64,000 nucleotides of DNA from Iris pallida (taxonomy: Eukaryota; Streptophyta; Magnoliopsida; Asparagales; Iridaceae). Positions 1-11,828 of the stretch are shown here, piece by piece; position 1 is the first letter of the stretch, and each line of letters opens with the position of its first letter. A model generated the notes under the pieces. That model was given only the letters and a program-made list of their open reading frames with translations, did not search any database and was not told the DNA's origin. Made by a program: the position numbers and the translations under genes. The stretch is taken from contig JANAVB010003400.1 in NCBI GenBank assembly GCA_029216955.1, positions 18,369,451 through 18,433,450 of the forward strand, in the 5' to 3' direction.

Positions 1-7
1 CGAGCTT

Positions 8-622
8 CTAGTTCCAGTCGTGTTTGTTGGAGGAGACAAATTTCTTGAGGAGTTTGATGATTGTTTTGTTGAATGCCTCTGCTAACCCGTTTGCTGCCGG
101 GTTGTATGGTGTCGAAGCGACATTCTGAATGCGGTGTTTGTCGCAGAATCGGTAGAATGCGTGGCTTATAAACTGCGGACCATTATCATGGATGATCCTT
201 CGGGGCAGTCCAAAGCGGTAGATAACGTGGTGCTTCAGGAAGCTGATTACGTTCGAAGTCTTGACTTCGGCGAGTGGGACAGCTTCTGCCCACTTTGAGA
301 AGTAATCAGTGATCGCCAGTATGAAGTGATGTCCTCGGAAGGAAGGTGGGGTGATTGGACCAATGATATCCATTCCCCATGCTTCGAATGGCCAGGACGC
401 CACTGTCGGATGTAGGAATTCGGATGGTTGGTGAATGAAGTTTACGTGGACTTGGCAGGCCTTGCATTTTCGGGTATAATCTATTGCATCAGCCACCATC
501 GTGGGCCAGTAGTAGCCCATCCGGCGAAGGCGGTCTTCTAGCTTAGGGCCAGGCTGATGGGTCCCGCAGACACCGTCATGAGCCTCTCGTACGGCTTCTT
601 TAGCTTCTGCGTTCGACAAGCA
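8..622 (-). pseudogene. Gypsy-1 integrase (zinc finger and catalytic core; C-terminus broken)
   Basis: Integrase joins retrotransposon cDNA to chromosomal DNA. The N-terminal H2C2 zinc finger is visible (EAHDGVCGTH, then CKACQ about 30 residues later). The DDE core follows, with the first Asp in WGMDIIGP, the second in IHDNGPQF and the Glu in NGLAEAFNK. This matches Ty3/Gypsy integrases (established knowledge). The frame continues from the preceding RNase H region through a TGA at about 623-625, which looks like CGA changed to TGA. It stops just inside the left edge of the window, before any C-terminal domain. Confidence 0.92.
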
Positions 623-931
623 TCAAAGTAGTAATCCGTCGTAGGAGCGGCGATACAGCATTTTCGTCTCTGTATCGTAGAAGAATCTGAGAGAACGCCG
701 TCTGATAGAAGTAGCCTGCTTCGGGTTCTCGGGCAGGATGTCGTAGACCACGAAGTCTATGAATGGTTGTCTCCAGTCTGACGCTTCGTCGATCATCTGA
801 GCAGAATAGCTCGCCATGGCTTGAACGTTGTTCTTGGGGCATACCAGCTCATGGCCGATTACATCGACCGAATGATGAGAGTGGTTTGGCACTGCTAGGG
901 AAGCAGTCAGGCCTGCTAGGGCATCAGCTTA
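623..931 (-). pseudogene. Gypsy-1 pol linker between second RNase H and integrase
   Basis: About 90 codons in the same frame as the flanking domains, bounded by in-frame stops (TAA at 929-931, TGA at 623-625). The first residues after the TAA read ADALAGL, the usual last catalytic Asp segment of the second RNase H (N-x-ADALA), so this stop cuts that domain. The rest is the tether leading into the integrase zinc finger. It is pol sequence, not an independent gene. Confidence 0.8.
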
Positions 932-2092
932 GATATTTTGGAGTCTGGGGACGTGTTCGATGAAGAATCCCTCGAATGATGAGATAATGCTGATCGCTAT
1001 TTGGTGGTAGGGGATCATGTCTTCATGGCGGACTTCGTACATCCCCCGAATCTGGTTGACGATTAATTGCGAATCGCCGTATGCTTCAAGGTATTCTACC
1101 CCCAGTTCTCTTGCGAGTTGGAGGCCAATGACCAAAGCGTTGTACTCGGCCACATTGTTAGAGCAGGGTTCCGTGAGAGAGTAGGCGCGATTGATCACTA
1201 GCCCGGTAGGAGAGACCAATACTACTCCGACTCCGACGATGATGTTTCCCTTGGGTCCGGTTCTTGAAGCGCCATCGAAGAACATCCGCCATATGTTATC
1301 GTGGGTGGTTGTATTTGAATCGGCGACCTCATCTGGGATTTCTTTGTATATTTTGGATGATTCCGATCCTGGATGGGCCGCCAAAAAGTCTGCCAGGGCT
1401 TGACCTTTGACAGCCTTCTGCGGGACGAAGATCATATGATAGGGGGACAGCAATATCGCCCATGTAGCGAGGCGGGAGCTGAGTGCCCCTGGTTTGGTCG
1501 TGAGGACCCTGAGAGGGTTGATTCGTGAGATCACATGTATGGTTTGCCCCTTGACATAGTGTCGCGTCTTTTGAATGGCGAATACCAGACCGAGGCATTC
1601 TTTCTCCACAGCGGTGTATCGGTGTTCGGGCCCGACCATCATTCGGCTGAGATAGTAAATGGCCTGCTCGTGGCCTGCATCGTTATTTTGTGCCAGCAGG
1701 GCACCGAGGGAGTGTTCTATTGCTCGTACATAGAGCAGGGATGGTTTTCCAGGGACCGGGGCCACCAGGACTGGAGGATTTAATAAATATTCTTTGATGT
1801 CATCGAAAGCGCACTGGCATTCCTCGTCCCATACGAATGAGACTCCCTTCTTCATGAGGTGGGTGAACGGTCGGCATCGCCCGGAGAGGTTGGAAATGAA
1901 CCTCCTGATATAAGCTAGCCTCCCTTGGAGGCCTCTAAGTTCACAGAGATTTCTCGGGGAACCCATCTCCACGATTGCCCTCGTTTTCTCGGGGTCTACA
2001 TGGATACCCCGTGCAGTGATGATGAAGCCCAAGAACTTCCCGCTGGAAACGCCCAAGAACGATTTTGTAGGGTTCATCTTCAGATTGTGGGC
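929..2092 (-). pseudogene. Gypsy-1 RNase H plus second, archaeal-type RNase H
   Basis: The first half is the end of the RT domain (HNLKMNPTKSFLG) and the usual Gypsy RNase H, with AVEKECLGLVFA present. The canonical Asp of the first motif appears as Glu (AIEHSLGALL). The second half is a separate RNase H with MFFDGAS, NVAEYNAL and YGDSQLIV, supplying Asp, Glu and Asp, followed after a stop by ADALA. Two RNase H domains in tandem are diagnostic of the Tat lineage (established knowledge). RNase H removes the RNA strand during reverse transcription. The weakened first domain fits the view that the second took over. Confidence 0.9.
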
Positions 2093-2872
2093 TCACATTA
2101 AGTTGAACACCGTTCTCAGGTCTTGCAGATGATCCTTCTTACGGCGACTCTTGACGGCGATGTCGTCGACATAGCATTCCACTGTCTTGCACAAATGTTC
2201 TCTAAAAATGATACTCATGGCCCGCTGATATGTAGCGCCAGCATTCTTTAGACCGAATGGCATGACTGTGTAGCAGTATGTGCCAATCGGGGTTCGGAAT
2301 GAAGTGTGCTTTTCGTCGTCGGAAGACATCTTGATTTGATTGTACCCCGAGAATCCATCCATGAATGACATACGTTCAAAGTCGCATGTATTGTCGATCA
2401 TGATGTCTGTGATAGGAAGGAAAAATTCATCTTTGGGGCATGCCTCGTTCAGGTTGCGAAAGTCGATGCAGATTCGAATCTTCCCATTCTTCTTGAGAAC
2501 GGGTACTATATTGGCGACCCAATCAGGATGTTGCTCTTCACGAATGAAGCCGCTGGCTATTAGCTTGTTGACTTTGGCTTCGATCGCGTCTATGACGCCT
2601 GGGCGGAAGCGTCGTTGTTGCTGCTTGACTGGCTTTGCATCTGGCCGTATATTGAGTTTGTGGAGAGCGATGTCAAGATTTAACCTCGGCATGTCTTCAT
2701 AGCTCCAGGCGAACACATCAATGTATTCTCTGACAAGTTCTAACAGCGACTCTCGTTCTTCGTCAGTTAGGCTTCCACTGATAAAGATCGGTTTTGGAGA
2801 AGATTCGCTGCCGAGATCCACTTGTATGACTTCATCTTCCGTAGGAGGTTCTCTCAATTTGAACCACTTTTT
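2093..2872 (-). pseudogene. Gypsy-1 reverse transcriptase
   Basis: The core RT motifs are readable in order: KNGKIRICIDFRNLN, the first catalytic Asp in SFMDGFSGYNQI, MPFGLKNAGATYQRAM, and the YVDD box in CYVDDIAVKS. The frame is the same as that of the protease region and the RNase H region. A TGA at 2093-2095 lies in the stretch NLM-stop-AHNLKMNP and probably replaced an Arg CGA. A TGA at 2873-2875 separates it from the upstream linker. All palm motifs are kept, so the element died mainly by nonsense changes. Confidence 0.93.
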
Positions 2873-4570
2873 TCATTGTACGTCTAATTGCTGGGCCCAT
2901 GGCTCTAGCTCAAGGATTTCGGGGATGTCTTCGTCTTCCTCGTAAGCGTCGGTGAATGCCATGTTGACTGACATGACTTGTCTGAACACATCTCCGATGC
3001 TGGTATCTGAGTCGGAAGTCGGTGATCCGGTTGAATGTGACTGCCAGTCGCATTCTTCATCTGAGCTTTCAGGGGTCGTAGTAGGCGTTATATACCCTAA
3101 ACCGCATCGGGTTTTGTTATAGTAGTTCCGTGGTTTGCCCGCCGGGGCTAGCGTCTTCAAAGGTAATCGTCGTCCAGTGCCGTAGTTCAGTCCTGGCGTT
3201 GTCTCTAGATCATACCCCTGTTTCTGCATGAGATATTTGGATTGAGAGCTATAGAGATACAGAGGCAGTCTTCCAGCATCTGACCCGAAGTCGACTTCTT
3301 CCATGGCGAGGGGATGCGGGTTGTTTGTCCGGCCGAAGATGATTGGGTGGTCCCCTCCCTCGATTATTCGGTAAGCGTCTTCTACTGGAGTAAGTTGGAT
3401 AGCGGTGTACACATTTGTCACCTGTGTATGTAGGTGAGTGCCTATACCGTGTTCCATAGCATACATTGTACATAGCTTATTGAGCTCGGTGTAGTTCAAA
3501 GATAACCCTTTATTGATGAAGTAAGGTATCTTTTCTAGAAGGATTACATCATCTGCGGAGGGAGCGTCAGTGTGGGCAGCCACATACTTGGCTAGCTCTG
3601 GTTCCTCTTCGGCTACCCCCTGTGTGAATAAAGATTGAGAGGGCGTCCTAGTCAGCTTGATCTTCAGAGGTTCAACTGACGGAGTAGAGCGTGGGGTTAT
3701 TGGTAGACTAGCAACCCCCAGTTTGGCACTTGATGTAGAGCGAGGGGTGGCTGGTTCGCTTGAAGTGTCAGACCTCGCATCGGGGTGACGACCTTTCTTA
3801 GGCAGGCGTATCGTCAGAGGTCCATCGGAGGGATTGAGCTTCTCTGTTTGGGATTGACCGACTCTCGGCAATCTGATGGTAAGTGGCCCTGTCGTGGGTC
3901 TCGGTACCTGGCCGGACATTGGCAGCCGGATTCTTAACTGCTCTTCCTGTGCCGAGAGGCTGATCGCGTCCTTACGCAGTGTGGCCGTAAGGGGTGCAAA
4001 ATTGCCTGGTTTGCGAGCCTGGAGGTGGATTGTCAGAGGTTCTGCTGATCCCGTGGTTGCTTCAACATCAGTTTGTTTATTTCCTCCTTCAAGGTGCCTC
4101 TTCGACTTTTCGTATAGGCAGGAGTCCGAGTAATAAGATTCGACCCCTTTGAAGGGATCGATGTCAGCAAATTCTGTCCTCACGAAGCCATACTTGTCGA
4201 CATATTTGAAGCATTGGTGTAGTATAGAAGGCACGATCATGTAATCGTGTATCCAAGGGCGCCCCAAAAGGATGTTGTATGAAGTATCGGCATCTATGAC
4301 GTAGCAAGTGACTTCTGATTGGAGATCGCCAATCTGACATTTCAGACGGATCTTCCCGATTGGGTAGCTCCTGCCCGAATTGAACCCGCTGATGGCGGTG
4401 TTTGTAGGGGTCAGGCGATGCATCGGAATGCGAAGATGATGCAGTAGTCCTTTTGGAATGATGCTTATGGAAGACCCAGGGTCAATGTGCATCCTGTCCA
4501 CCTTTATGTCGCCGACGTAGCCTGTGTAGTATAATAGGCGATCGTGTAGATTAGTCTTGATGAGCAAGTC
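2873..4570 (-). pseudogene. Gypsy-1 aspartic protease and long protease-RT linker
   Basis: The retropepsin active site is seen as HIDPGSSISIIPKG near the start, followed by IGKIRLKCQIG and YNILLGRPWIHD, the usual downstream protease signatures. The protease matures the Gag-Pol polyprotein. After it comes a linker of over 400 residues with a repeated short peptide (PLTIRLP and variants, about 3650-4050) and an acidic end leading to RT. The TAA at 4571-4573 separates it from gag in the same frame. I infer that the ancestor was a continuous Gag-Pol. Confidence 0.88.
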
Positions 4571-7500
4571 TTATGGAGTGAAGACGATGTTGGGCATTGC
4601 TTCCGTACAGGCGCTATCTTGGAGGTCTGCGGGCTGATTTTCTCCTGTGAGGTTGACCTGAGCCAGGTACGCGTCGGCATTTTGAAGTGCATCGCTCAAA
4701 GCTGTACGGACATCCTTCGAGAGCCTCAGGAGTTCATATAAGGACAATTTGGCCGGTGTATTGGCTAATTGTGCCAAGATGTCGAAGTTGTAGGGCCTCT
4801 CTAGCCCCTGAGATGTTTCCTTTCGGAGGGATTTGTCGAAGCGAGTCTCCTTCGGCCTAGGCTTGTCGGTCGTCGAAGGCTGAGCCGGTCCCGGAACATC
4901 CGTGGTAATGGGCGGATGATCATCAGTCGAGTTTTCAGCCACAGGTTGAGATTGTGCTCCGGATCGAGTAACAACGGCCGTGACTTCCTCTTCATCTGCT
5001 GAGGTGGTGCGGCAGGATCTGACTTTTCCACTTTTTTTTTTAGAAGATGGAGTGGACTGAGTTACCTCGTGGACTAGGTCCGGATGGACCCACATGATTT
5101 CCCCTCGCGATGTGGTGAGGGGTACTAGACCAACAGCTTGAGCAGGCGGGAGATTAGCAATCTCCATCGTTGCCAGAGGAATGGGTATAACCCCGTCCTG
5201 GGTCTCTGTTGGAGGGAAGCTGCCGAATTGTACGGACACCATGTTGGCTGCCACGGTTACCTCCTCGAAATCGATGGTCAGAGCGTTCGAATCGATGAGG
5301 TTCTGGATATATCGTTTCAGTTGGTAGCAGTCGTGCGTAGCATGGTGGACGTAGCGGTGGTAATGGCAGAACTTTGGGTTCTCCAGATCAGCCGGCCGAG
5401 GCTCCCGTCTTAGTGGAGGAAGCTGAATCCTATCTCCTTGTATGAGCATGTCCAAGATAGGCTTGACATGACCGTCTTCAAAAGAGTAAGTGATTTGAGG
5501 CCATTGTTTGTCCGCAGGTTGCGACTTAGGCTTCTGGGCTGTATCGGCCACCATGGCCTGCTTGCCTCTGTTGTCCCGGTTGTTGGAGGGGCTACCCCTA
5601 TTGTCGTTGGTGGTACTGGGACGCTTGCTCTTGTTCTCTCCCTCTGAGATATGTAATCCCAGTTGGCGAGCCTTCTTTAATCGTTCTTCGGCACTTGTAG
5701 CACTAATGATAAAAGCCTTCCAGTCCTTGAATTGACTCTCGCCCATCCAGAGACTGATTGTTGGGAGTAGTCTCTTTTGGCAAATTTCGATCAAGGAGGA
5801 GTCCGGGTTGCCAGATGGTAACTTCATTGCGGTTTGACGGAACCGCTCAATGTAATTCCTCGTCAGCTCTTTCTCTCCTTGAATGACATCCACGAGGGTA
5901 GACATCGTGACGTCTTGCCCTACCTCATAGAACCTCTCCAAGAACAGGCGTTTGAAGCCAGCGAAGGAATGGATGCAATTATCCGGCAGGTTACGGTACC
6001 AATCGAAGGCGACTCCTTCCAATGCCCTAATGAATAACCGTGTCAGGATAGCGTCATCATGGGGCAGATGGTCGGTAGTGACCTCGAAGTAAGTGATGTA
6101 CCGACTTGCTGAGGTCTTGCCATCATAGGGGTTGATATTGAACGGCTTATATCTTGGTGGGAATGGAACATCCCTCCATTCAGCAGGATATGGTTGCCGT
6201 ATTCTGAAGTCTTGAGAGTTTTCTCTGGCGTGAAACATGGCTCGGAGCTCTTGAACTTCTCTTCTTACTTCTCGGGTCTCATCTGTCGCAGTCGGAGCCG
6301 TTACTTCGGAAGGATTATTGTCCGGGTTCGGTGCCGCCGAATTTGAATCTACGTTGATTGGGGGACCCGTGCTTGTCTGGCCAGGTGTCACCCCCTGCAG
6401 ATTAGGAAGCGCCGCTTTGATCTCGTCTACAGACTTGACCAAGGCGTACAATATGGCCTCCAAAGTGTCGATGCGCTGGCGATCACCGGAACCGCCTTGA
6501 TTGCTGTCTGTCATGAACACCGTCTTCACATGAGGAGCGACGGAAGGAGTGGTGGAGGATGTACCCTCCGAGTCGTACCCGTGCATCGAGAAATCATCAG
6601 GATATGTGGGGATGTTCTCTTCAGGTTCAGACTCGAAAGGAACACTACCCCCGGCTTCGGAGCTTGCTTCGTCTAGGATGTCCTTGGAGACGTCGGTATC
6701 TGTTGTATCCGTCGGAGGATTTGCTTCCTCCAGTCCGTATTCCTGGAATGTCGGATTGTCGTGGATGTTTGGAGAAGTGCTACCCCCAGTTCCGACGACC
6801 CCCAATGTTGCAGACGACGAACTTCCTACTGCAGCAGTTTTCGTCTTCGAACGGGTGTGTTGAAATACTCCAGTGGAGGATAACCCTTTAGACAACGGTT
6901 TCTTAGCTGCAGTAGTTGACACCTTTGGGCTGGAGATGCTCGTTTTCTTTCCTTTTCCCTTGGCGAGAACTTTCTGCGCGGACTTGCGGGAGACAACAGG
7001 AGGTGCCTCGTCTTCTGAGCTCGGGTGATGTAGTCTTTGGAAGATGGATGGCCGGTCTTCCGTCACCGCCGCGTTGCTGCAACAGCAGTTGACGATGATC
7101 TGGGTGCATTGATGTCCGTGTGAGGGCTCTTTACACCCCGAAGCTCCTTCTCTTTCCTTGCGTTTGTGGAGGATAACCTCACGCAGGTCAGAGGAACCAC
7201 TTTGTCTGTTTGCCGCCGGGGGCTGGACTTGAGTGGTCTTATACAACTTCCCATCAGAGGCCCGCGTGATAATCAGCGGGACGCCCCGATAGTCAGAGGT
7301 TGGGGCAGTCGTCTGGACTTGATGAGCCCGTGCTACCCTAGACTTCCTCCTTTTAGCACTTGTGGGTGCGTAATAGGAGGAGTCTAAGTCGAATACCACA
7401 GAGTCTGGATTATCATCCAGATAATGATCAGAGTCTGGACCGCATGAGAGCCGGTCGAAGACTGATCGAGAGAAGCGTGGGACGGATGCTATGCGGCTAG

Positions 7501-8173
7501 CATTGGGTACCGTACAGGCTGTCTGCATGCGGCTGTCTTTTGTTGTAGGATGAGTATTTATGCGGTTAGGAGTCATGACCGTGCAGGCTGACCGTATGCC
7601 GTTGGCATCTGTGGCCGCATGGGTTTTCTGCAAGCGATTGACTTTAATAGCCGCATGAGTCTCATCCATGCGGTTGGCAACTCTAGCCGTATAAGTTATG
7701 TGGCTGACAGATGTGGCCGCATGAGTTTTCTTTATGCGGTCGGCGGTTGTAGCCGCATGGGTTTTCTTCCTGCGGTTAATACTCTTCTGCGGCTCGGATC
7801 GCGTAGAGTTTCTCTTTGGCCCTGCAAGTCCAGCATCATAGTATTTTCTTCTGCCGGACTTGGGGACAGCAGAGTTATCTACGGTCTGAAGTAGGGCCGC
7901 AGGGGAGTCTTTCTCGCCATCTTGAGCAATAGAGAGCACCTCATCAAGGGCTTGCGGAGGAGCAAATGATTTTGGCCTCCACTCTTTGCGAGCCTTTATG
8001 GTGCGGGTGCGCTTCTGGACCGGGCCAGTGCTACCTTCAGAGAGCATCTCTTCGAACGCCTGTTGGTCGAAGCGTACGACCATCTTCTGTTGTGTAGAGC
8101 CAAGTTTGGCAGCGTCCGATTGCGTCACCAACTCCTCAGCCGTGGAGAAGTTAGTCCCCAGCAGAGTCGCCAT
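4571..8173 (-). pseudogene. Gypsy-1 Gag, with a long repeat-bearing N-terminal extension
   Basis: About 1,200 codons without a stop. I place the start at the ATG at 8173 (MATLLGTNF), because the ATG at 8185 lies inside the LTR. Residues about 125-230 hold a degenerate peptide repeat rich in HAA(T) and NRM/NRI. The retrotransposon Gag core (RYKPFNINPYDGKTSASRY to about LERFYEVGQDVT) is near residues 660-800. A zinc-knuckle-like CHYHRYVHHATHDC lies near residue 935-950. Tat/Ogre elements often have extra sequence before Gag (established knowledge), and the first 600 residues may correspond to it. The primer site overlaps the first codons. Confidence 0.88.
8155..8172 (-). other. Gypsy-1 primer binding site (tRNA-Arg-like)
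   Basis: On the minus strand this reads TGGCGACTCTGCTGGGGA and begins 3 bases after the LTR's terminal CA. This is the type I know from Ogre/Tat elements as complementary to the 3' end of tRNA-Arg. The A of the gag ATG is the base just before it, so the first Gag codons are made from the primer site. An identical site occurs in Gypsy-2 at 45675-45692. Confidence 0.8.
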
Positions 8174-8261
8174 CGTGTTTACCATTGATTGTAAAAGTAC
8201 AGAACAATTATTGGAGGACTGAACTTAGACTCACAATACAAACTCGCTCATACAAAGAAAG

Positions 8262-8280
8262 CCTAGGGACGAAACCTAGG
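8262..8280 (-). other. CCTAGG stem-loop in Gypsy-1 LTR leader
   Basis: Two CCTAGG hexamers separated by 7 bases. Each is itself a palindrome, so the RNA could fold as a hairpin or pair between two genomes. The same arrangement is kept at 39611-39629 and 45785-45803. Confidence 0.55.
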
Positions 8281-8586
8281 TGCAGCAGCCTAAGTACGAT
8301 TGTTTATTTTAGATTCTGGGGGGTGACGATAGAGGCTCGGAAAAGCGACGGCCGCTCTGCCTTACTCCTTGGACGATTGGTACGCATCCTTGACTCGGGG
8401 AAGATCTGCTTGGTCGTTGACGAAGAAACGCCTTCTTGCTCTCTCTCTGATTGCTCTCCTGGCTTCTCTCTGTCTGTGTATATTCTCTCTCTGACTATGG
8501 GGGAAGTCTCTCTGTGTATACGTATTCTTCTTTGATTCCTTTTTTTTGTATACCTCTCTATATCTCACAAGGGAATGGCACCTTGC

Positions 8587-8594
8587 TATTTATA
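8587..8594 (-). promoter_or_regulatory. Gypsy-1 LTR TATA box
   Basis: TATAAATA on the minus strand, 411 bp upstream of the LTR end, in the same relative place as the TATA boxes at 39828-39835 and 46002-46009 in the Gypsy-2 LTRs. It is the likely U3 promoter. Confidence 0.7.
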
Positions 8595-9533
8595 ATAGTG
8601 GGATGTGATCGCCAGGGTTGCCAATGATTAGCACTTGGAGATGGCGGCGGCCTGGGGATTGATCAATCCAGGCCGTTCGTTTCTGATTGTGACAAATCAG
8701 AACCATTAAGGGTAGATTACACCAAATCCCCATTAGCAATTAATGCTGATTGGCATAAATCTTTCTTATAATGATTCTCTCATATCTGCGAATAAATCAA
8801 ATTTATTCTCCTGCCACGTGCCCCAGATCATTGGGATTCGACCCGATCTTGGATTGCCATAAATCTGGGAGATTGAGCGGCTGAGGACACGTGTCCTGAG
8901 AGCCAATGGTGAGACTGGAACCGCATGCAGATTGGGCCGCATGAGATTTGGGCCGCATGAATTTTGGGCCGCATAAGACTTGGGACACGTGTCAGGACTG
9001 TCTGGGCAGTGGCCCCCTCCTTCAGACTTCTGAACCATGTGATGAGCCGCATGAACCGCATAATGGTGTGTCTGCTTGAGCCGCACGGGCATGATCTTCT
9101 TGAGCCGCATAGGGATGATTCTACTCGAGCCGCATGGGACAGCTTCACTCTGAACCGCATGGGAAGTCTTCACTTCGAGCCGCATAAGCACACCCACGTG
9201 GCAGGGCCACGTGGCATTTTGTTGCTCTCGGGGGATCGTGTCAGAGATATCTTTCTCTTCCCTAGAGATTCATCATCATGACAGAGTCATAATTACCTGC
9301 TTTGGTGTCAGGTATGTCAGTTTTTTCAGAGGGGTCAGCCGTCAAAGCAATTAATGCAGCATGGATCGGAGGGGAGCACTGTCACGCCACGTGTCTTCTG
9401 AGTCGCATGGAATGCCTCCGGCCGTATAGCTCCTTATGCCGCATGACTTCCTGAGCCGCATGCGTTTTCTGAGCCGTATGGGTCTTTCTTGGCCGCATGA
9501 GTCAATTTCTTTAGTATTTTCCATGCTTCTACA

Positions 9534-9535
9534 TA

Positions 9536-9607
<72 letters not shown>
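9534..9607. repeat. (TA)n microsatellite
   Basis: About 70 bases of nearly perfect TA directly beside the Gypsy-1 LTR outer end. Confidence 0.95.
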
Positions 9608-9609
<2 letters not shown>

Positions 9610-11828
9610 AAGATTGGAAAAAAAAAATATATATAGGAAGATTGGAAGATTGAGAGTTAGAAGAGTGGGAGAGAGGTGTCAAGTGTGTGTGCATGAGTGA
9701 GAAGGTGAGAGTGTGCCTATGTGAGCATGTAAATGTGTGTGTGTGTGTAATTCCTGGTTTGTGTGTGAGTGACAGTGAGGAAAACAATGTGTAAAAGGAT
9801 TGAATGTGTGTAAATGAATGTAACAGTGATAGGAAGTAAAAATAGTATGTGTGTGTATATACAAGTGAGTGTGTGAGTGTGTAGAGTGCACAGAATTTGT
9901 AAAATAGTGTGTGACTGTGACAGTAACATGGAAGGGAAGGAAAGGAACCCAATTCATTCCTGTCAGTCCCTTAAATCAATACAAAACTTCCAAGTCCCAT
10001 TTTGAAATCGATTATCAACCAAACAACCCCAAAATCGAACCATAGCTATAGCACATGTAGGAGAATAACATTAGAGTATAAAACAATAATTAGCATCAGT
10101 TAAGTGGGCTTAAATTGCTGCCAAAGTTCAATTTATTAAACTAGAAAATATACAGGAATAGCATGTATCAGGAACTTAGGGGAAATTGAAAATGCAAATA
10201 AAAAACAAACTAAAGTTCAAAGTTAAAGGTTGGTAATTCAATTACATGATGTAAGTGTGTCCCAGTCCAACACGTGTCCACCACAATGACACAAACGTGT
10301 CCAAAACAATTAAACCCAATACCAATATGCAGGACACTGCACAGCAGTGCACTGTCTCGTGCGTTTGTGCACCTAGGTCTAGGACACGACACAGGTGTCC
10401 AAGTGTCTCGTGGTCGTGTCCCTACGTTCGTCTAGGGTTAGTCTAGGCGTCTAGGTGCCTGTACAGTGACAAAGTGTCCCCGTGTCCAAGCTACAGTCAC
10501 GTATCAGAGCCCGAATATTCGGCTGATACAGTCAGTGAAATCTAAGTGCGGGCAGGAGAACGTGTCCGACACGACACGAGGGCATCTCCAACTTGGAGGA
10601 CATCGTGTCAGTCATTGCCCCTTGGCCCACGCCAAGTGGCATGACCTGAGTCGCCGTGTCCAGTGAGGAATCCACCCCGAGAGGCAGAACAGTGCAGCCC
10701 GCACGCGCGCGGCGTGTCCAAGTGTCCAATGCAACACCAAAATGACACGACACAAGCTCAGACACTTAGGAACCCCTAAGCGACACCAAAACTTAATTTC
10801 CTATGCAAACACTTCCCAAAAATTAAATCGAAATGCCCTTTGGGGCATTTCATCAAACACCTAAACCAATGGCTGATACGTGTCCATTTAGGACACGAAA
10901 TGGACACAAAACCTAGGTCTAGGCATACCTACAGTTAGGGTAGACCTAGGGCTCCCTAAATATGCAAAGAAACTGGAATTTTAATGGTGTTTATAGAGCT
11001 TTACCTATTGGTGTCCAAAAGCAAGAAAAGCCTCAAATGGGGGGGTTCTCCTTGCTAGCAAACTTCTTCAAATTGCTCACAAACTGAGATTGAACACCAC
11101 AAACAGCAAGTATACTAAAATTAGGATCTAATGCAATTGATTTGAGGAAAAAAGGAGATAAAATGGAATTTCTATGAATTATTGAAGATGTAGACTTACC
11201 TCTTTCTAAAACTTGAGAAATTCTAAGGAGGCTAGCCCTAATTTCTAGGAGACTATTTATAGGGTAGGAATCCCTAGGCTATGTGTTGGCCGACCACTAG
11301 TGGATTAGGGTTAGGTTAGGTTCACATGGTATTGGGCTTTGGGCTTAATCACTAATCATGACTTGTGAAGTCACAAGTCATTAATAAATTCTCTATTCTA
11401 AATCCTATCTCCAAATTGATTCTATTAACTAGATTATGGTTACCTTAATTTAACCTAGGGTTTCATAATCTAATTAAGTCACTAAAACTAGGTTTAGGTT
11501 CTAGGCTAGTCTACAAGATCCAACTAGTCTCAAAATCAACATACCACTTATCAGTTTAATTAATCAATATTAAAATCACATAAATTCCAATAAATCTAAA
11601 TAATTCACAATAATTCCAAATAAATCCCAAAAATTCAAAAATGACCAAAATACCCTCAAGCTAGAAATGTGGTAGATGAAACACCCTAATCACAAGTCAT
11701 GATTTTTAAATAGATTAAAAATGATTAAAAATCACCGAAAATCATAATATGAAATAAATATCAATAAATACTAATTATAATTACAAAATTTCAAAATTAC
11801 CCTCATCTGGAAAACTGGGTGTTACATC
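9608..11828 (-). mobile_element. Fragment of a long Gypsy-type LTR (relative of the 22273 element)
   Basis: On the minus strand it begins at 11828 with TGTAACACCCAGTTTTCCAG, the same start as the long LTR at 22273. It has a TATA box at 11254-11261, a GGCTAGCAAGGAG stretch (about 11050), and a zone rich in GACAC/GTGTC (about 10250-10920), in the same order as LTR-A. The lower end (about 9608-9960) is TG-rich on the plus strand and fits the CA-rich part of LTR-A near 25080. The LTR 3' end and any internal region are missing. There is no coding sequence. Confidence 0.75.
11254..11261 (-). promoter_or_regulatory. TATA box of the reversed long-LTR fragment
   Basis: TATAAATA on the minus strand within CCCTATAAATAG, about 570 bases from the LTR start. 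That equals the spacing in LTR-A (22273 to 22827). Confidence 0.6.

Larger units (their letters stand above)
1..9533 (-). mobile_element. Gypsy-1: Tat-like Ty3/Gypsy retrotransposon, 3' end outside the window
   Basis: The order on the minus strand is LTR, primer site, gag, protease, reverse transcriptase, RNase H, a second RNase H, integrase. The second RNase H is the hallmark of the plant Tat lineage (Ogre/Retand relatives). The integrase C-terminus, polypurine tract and 3' LTR would lie to the left of base 1. All coding domains share one frame, interrupted by five stops and no frameshift that I can see. The LTR outer end (TG on the minus strand) abuts (TA)n at 9534, so a target duplication cannot be read. 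It is an inactive copy. Confidence 0.93.
8176..9533 (-). repeat. Gypsy-1 5' LTR (1,358 bp)
   Basis: On the minus strand it begins TGTAGAAGCATGG at 9533 and ends GGTAAACA at 8176. Both ends match the Gypsy-2 LTRs, whose limits are fixed by a target duplication. The U3 part (about 8900-9510) holds scattered copies of GCCGCATG. A TATA box is at 8587-8594. A CCTAGG stem-loop is at 8262-8280. Confidence 0.87.

Noticed and set aside
9434..9952. 172-codon minus-strand frame
   Set aside because: Low-complexity CA/TG-rich LTR sequence plus (TA)n; not a protein.
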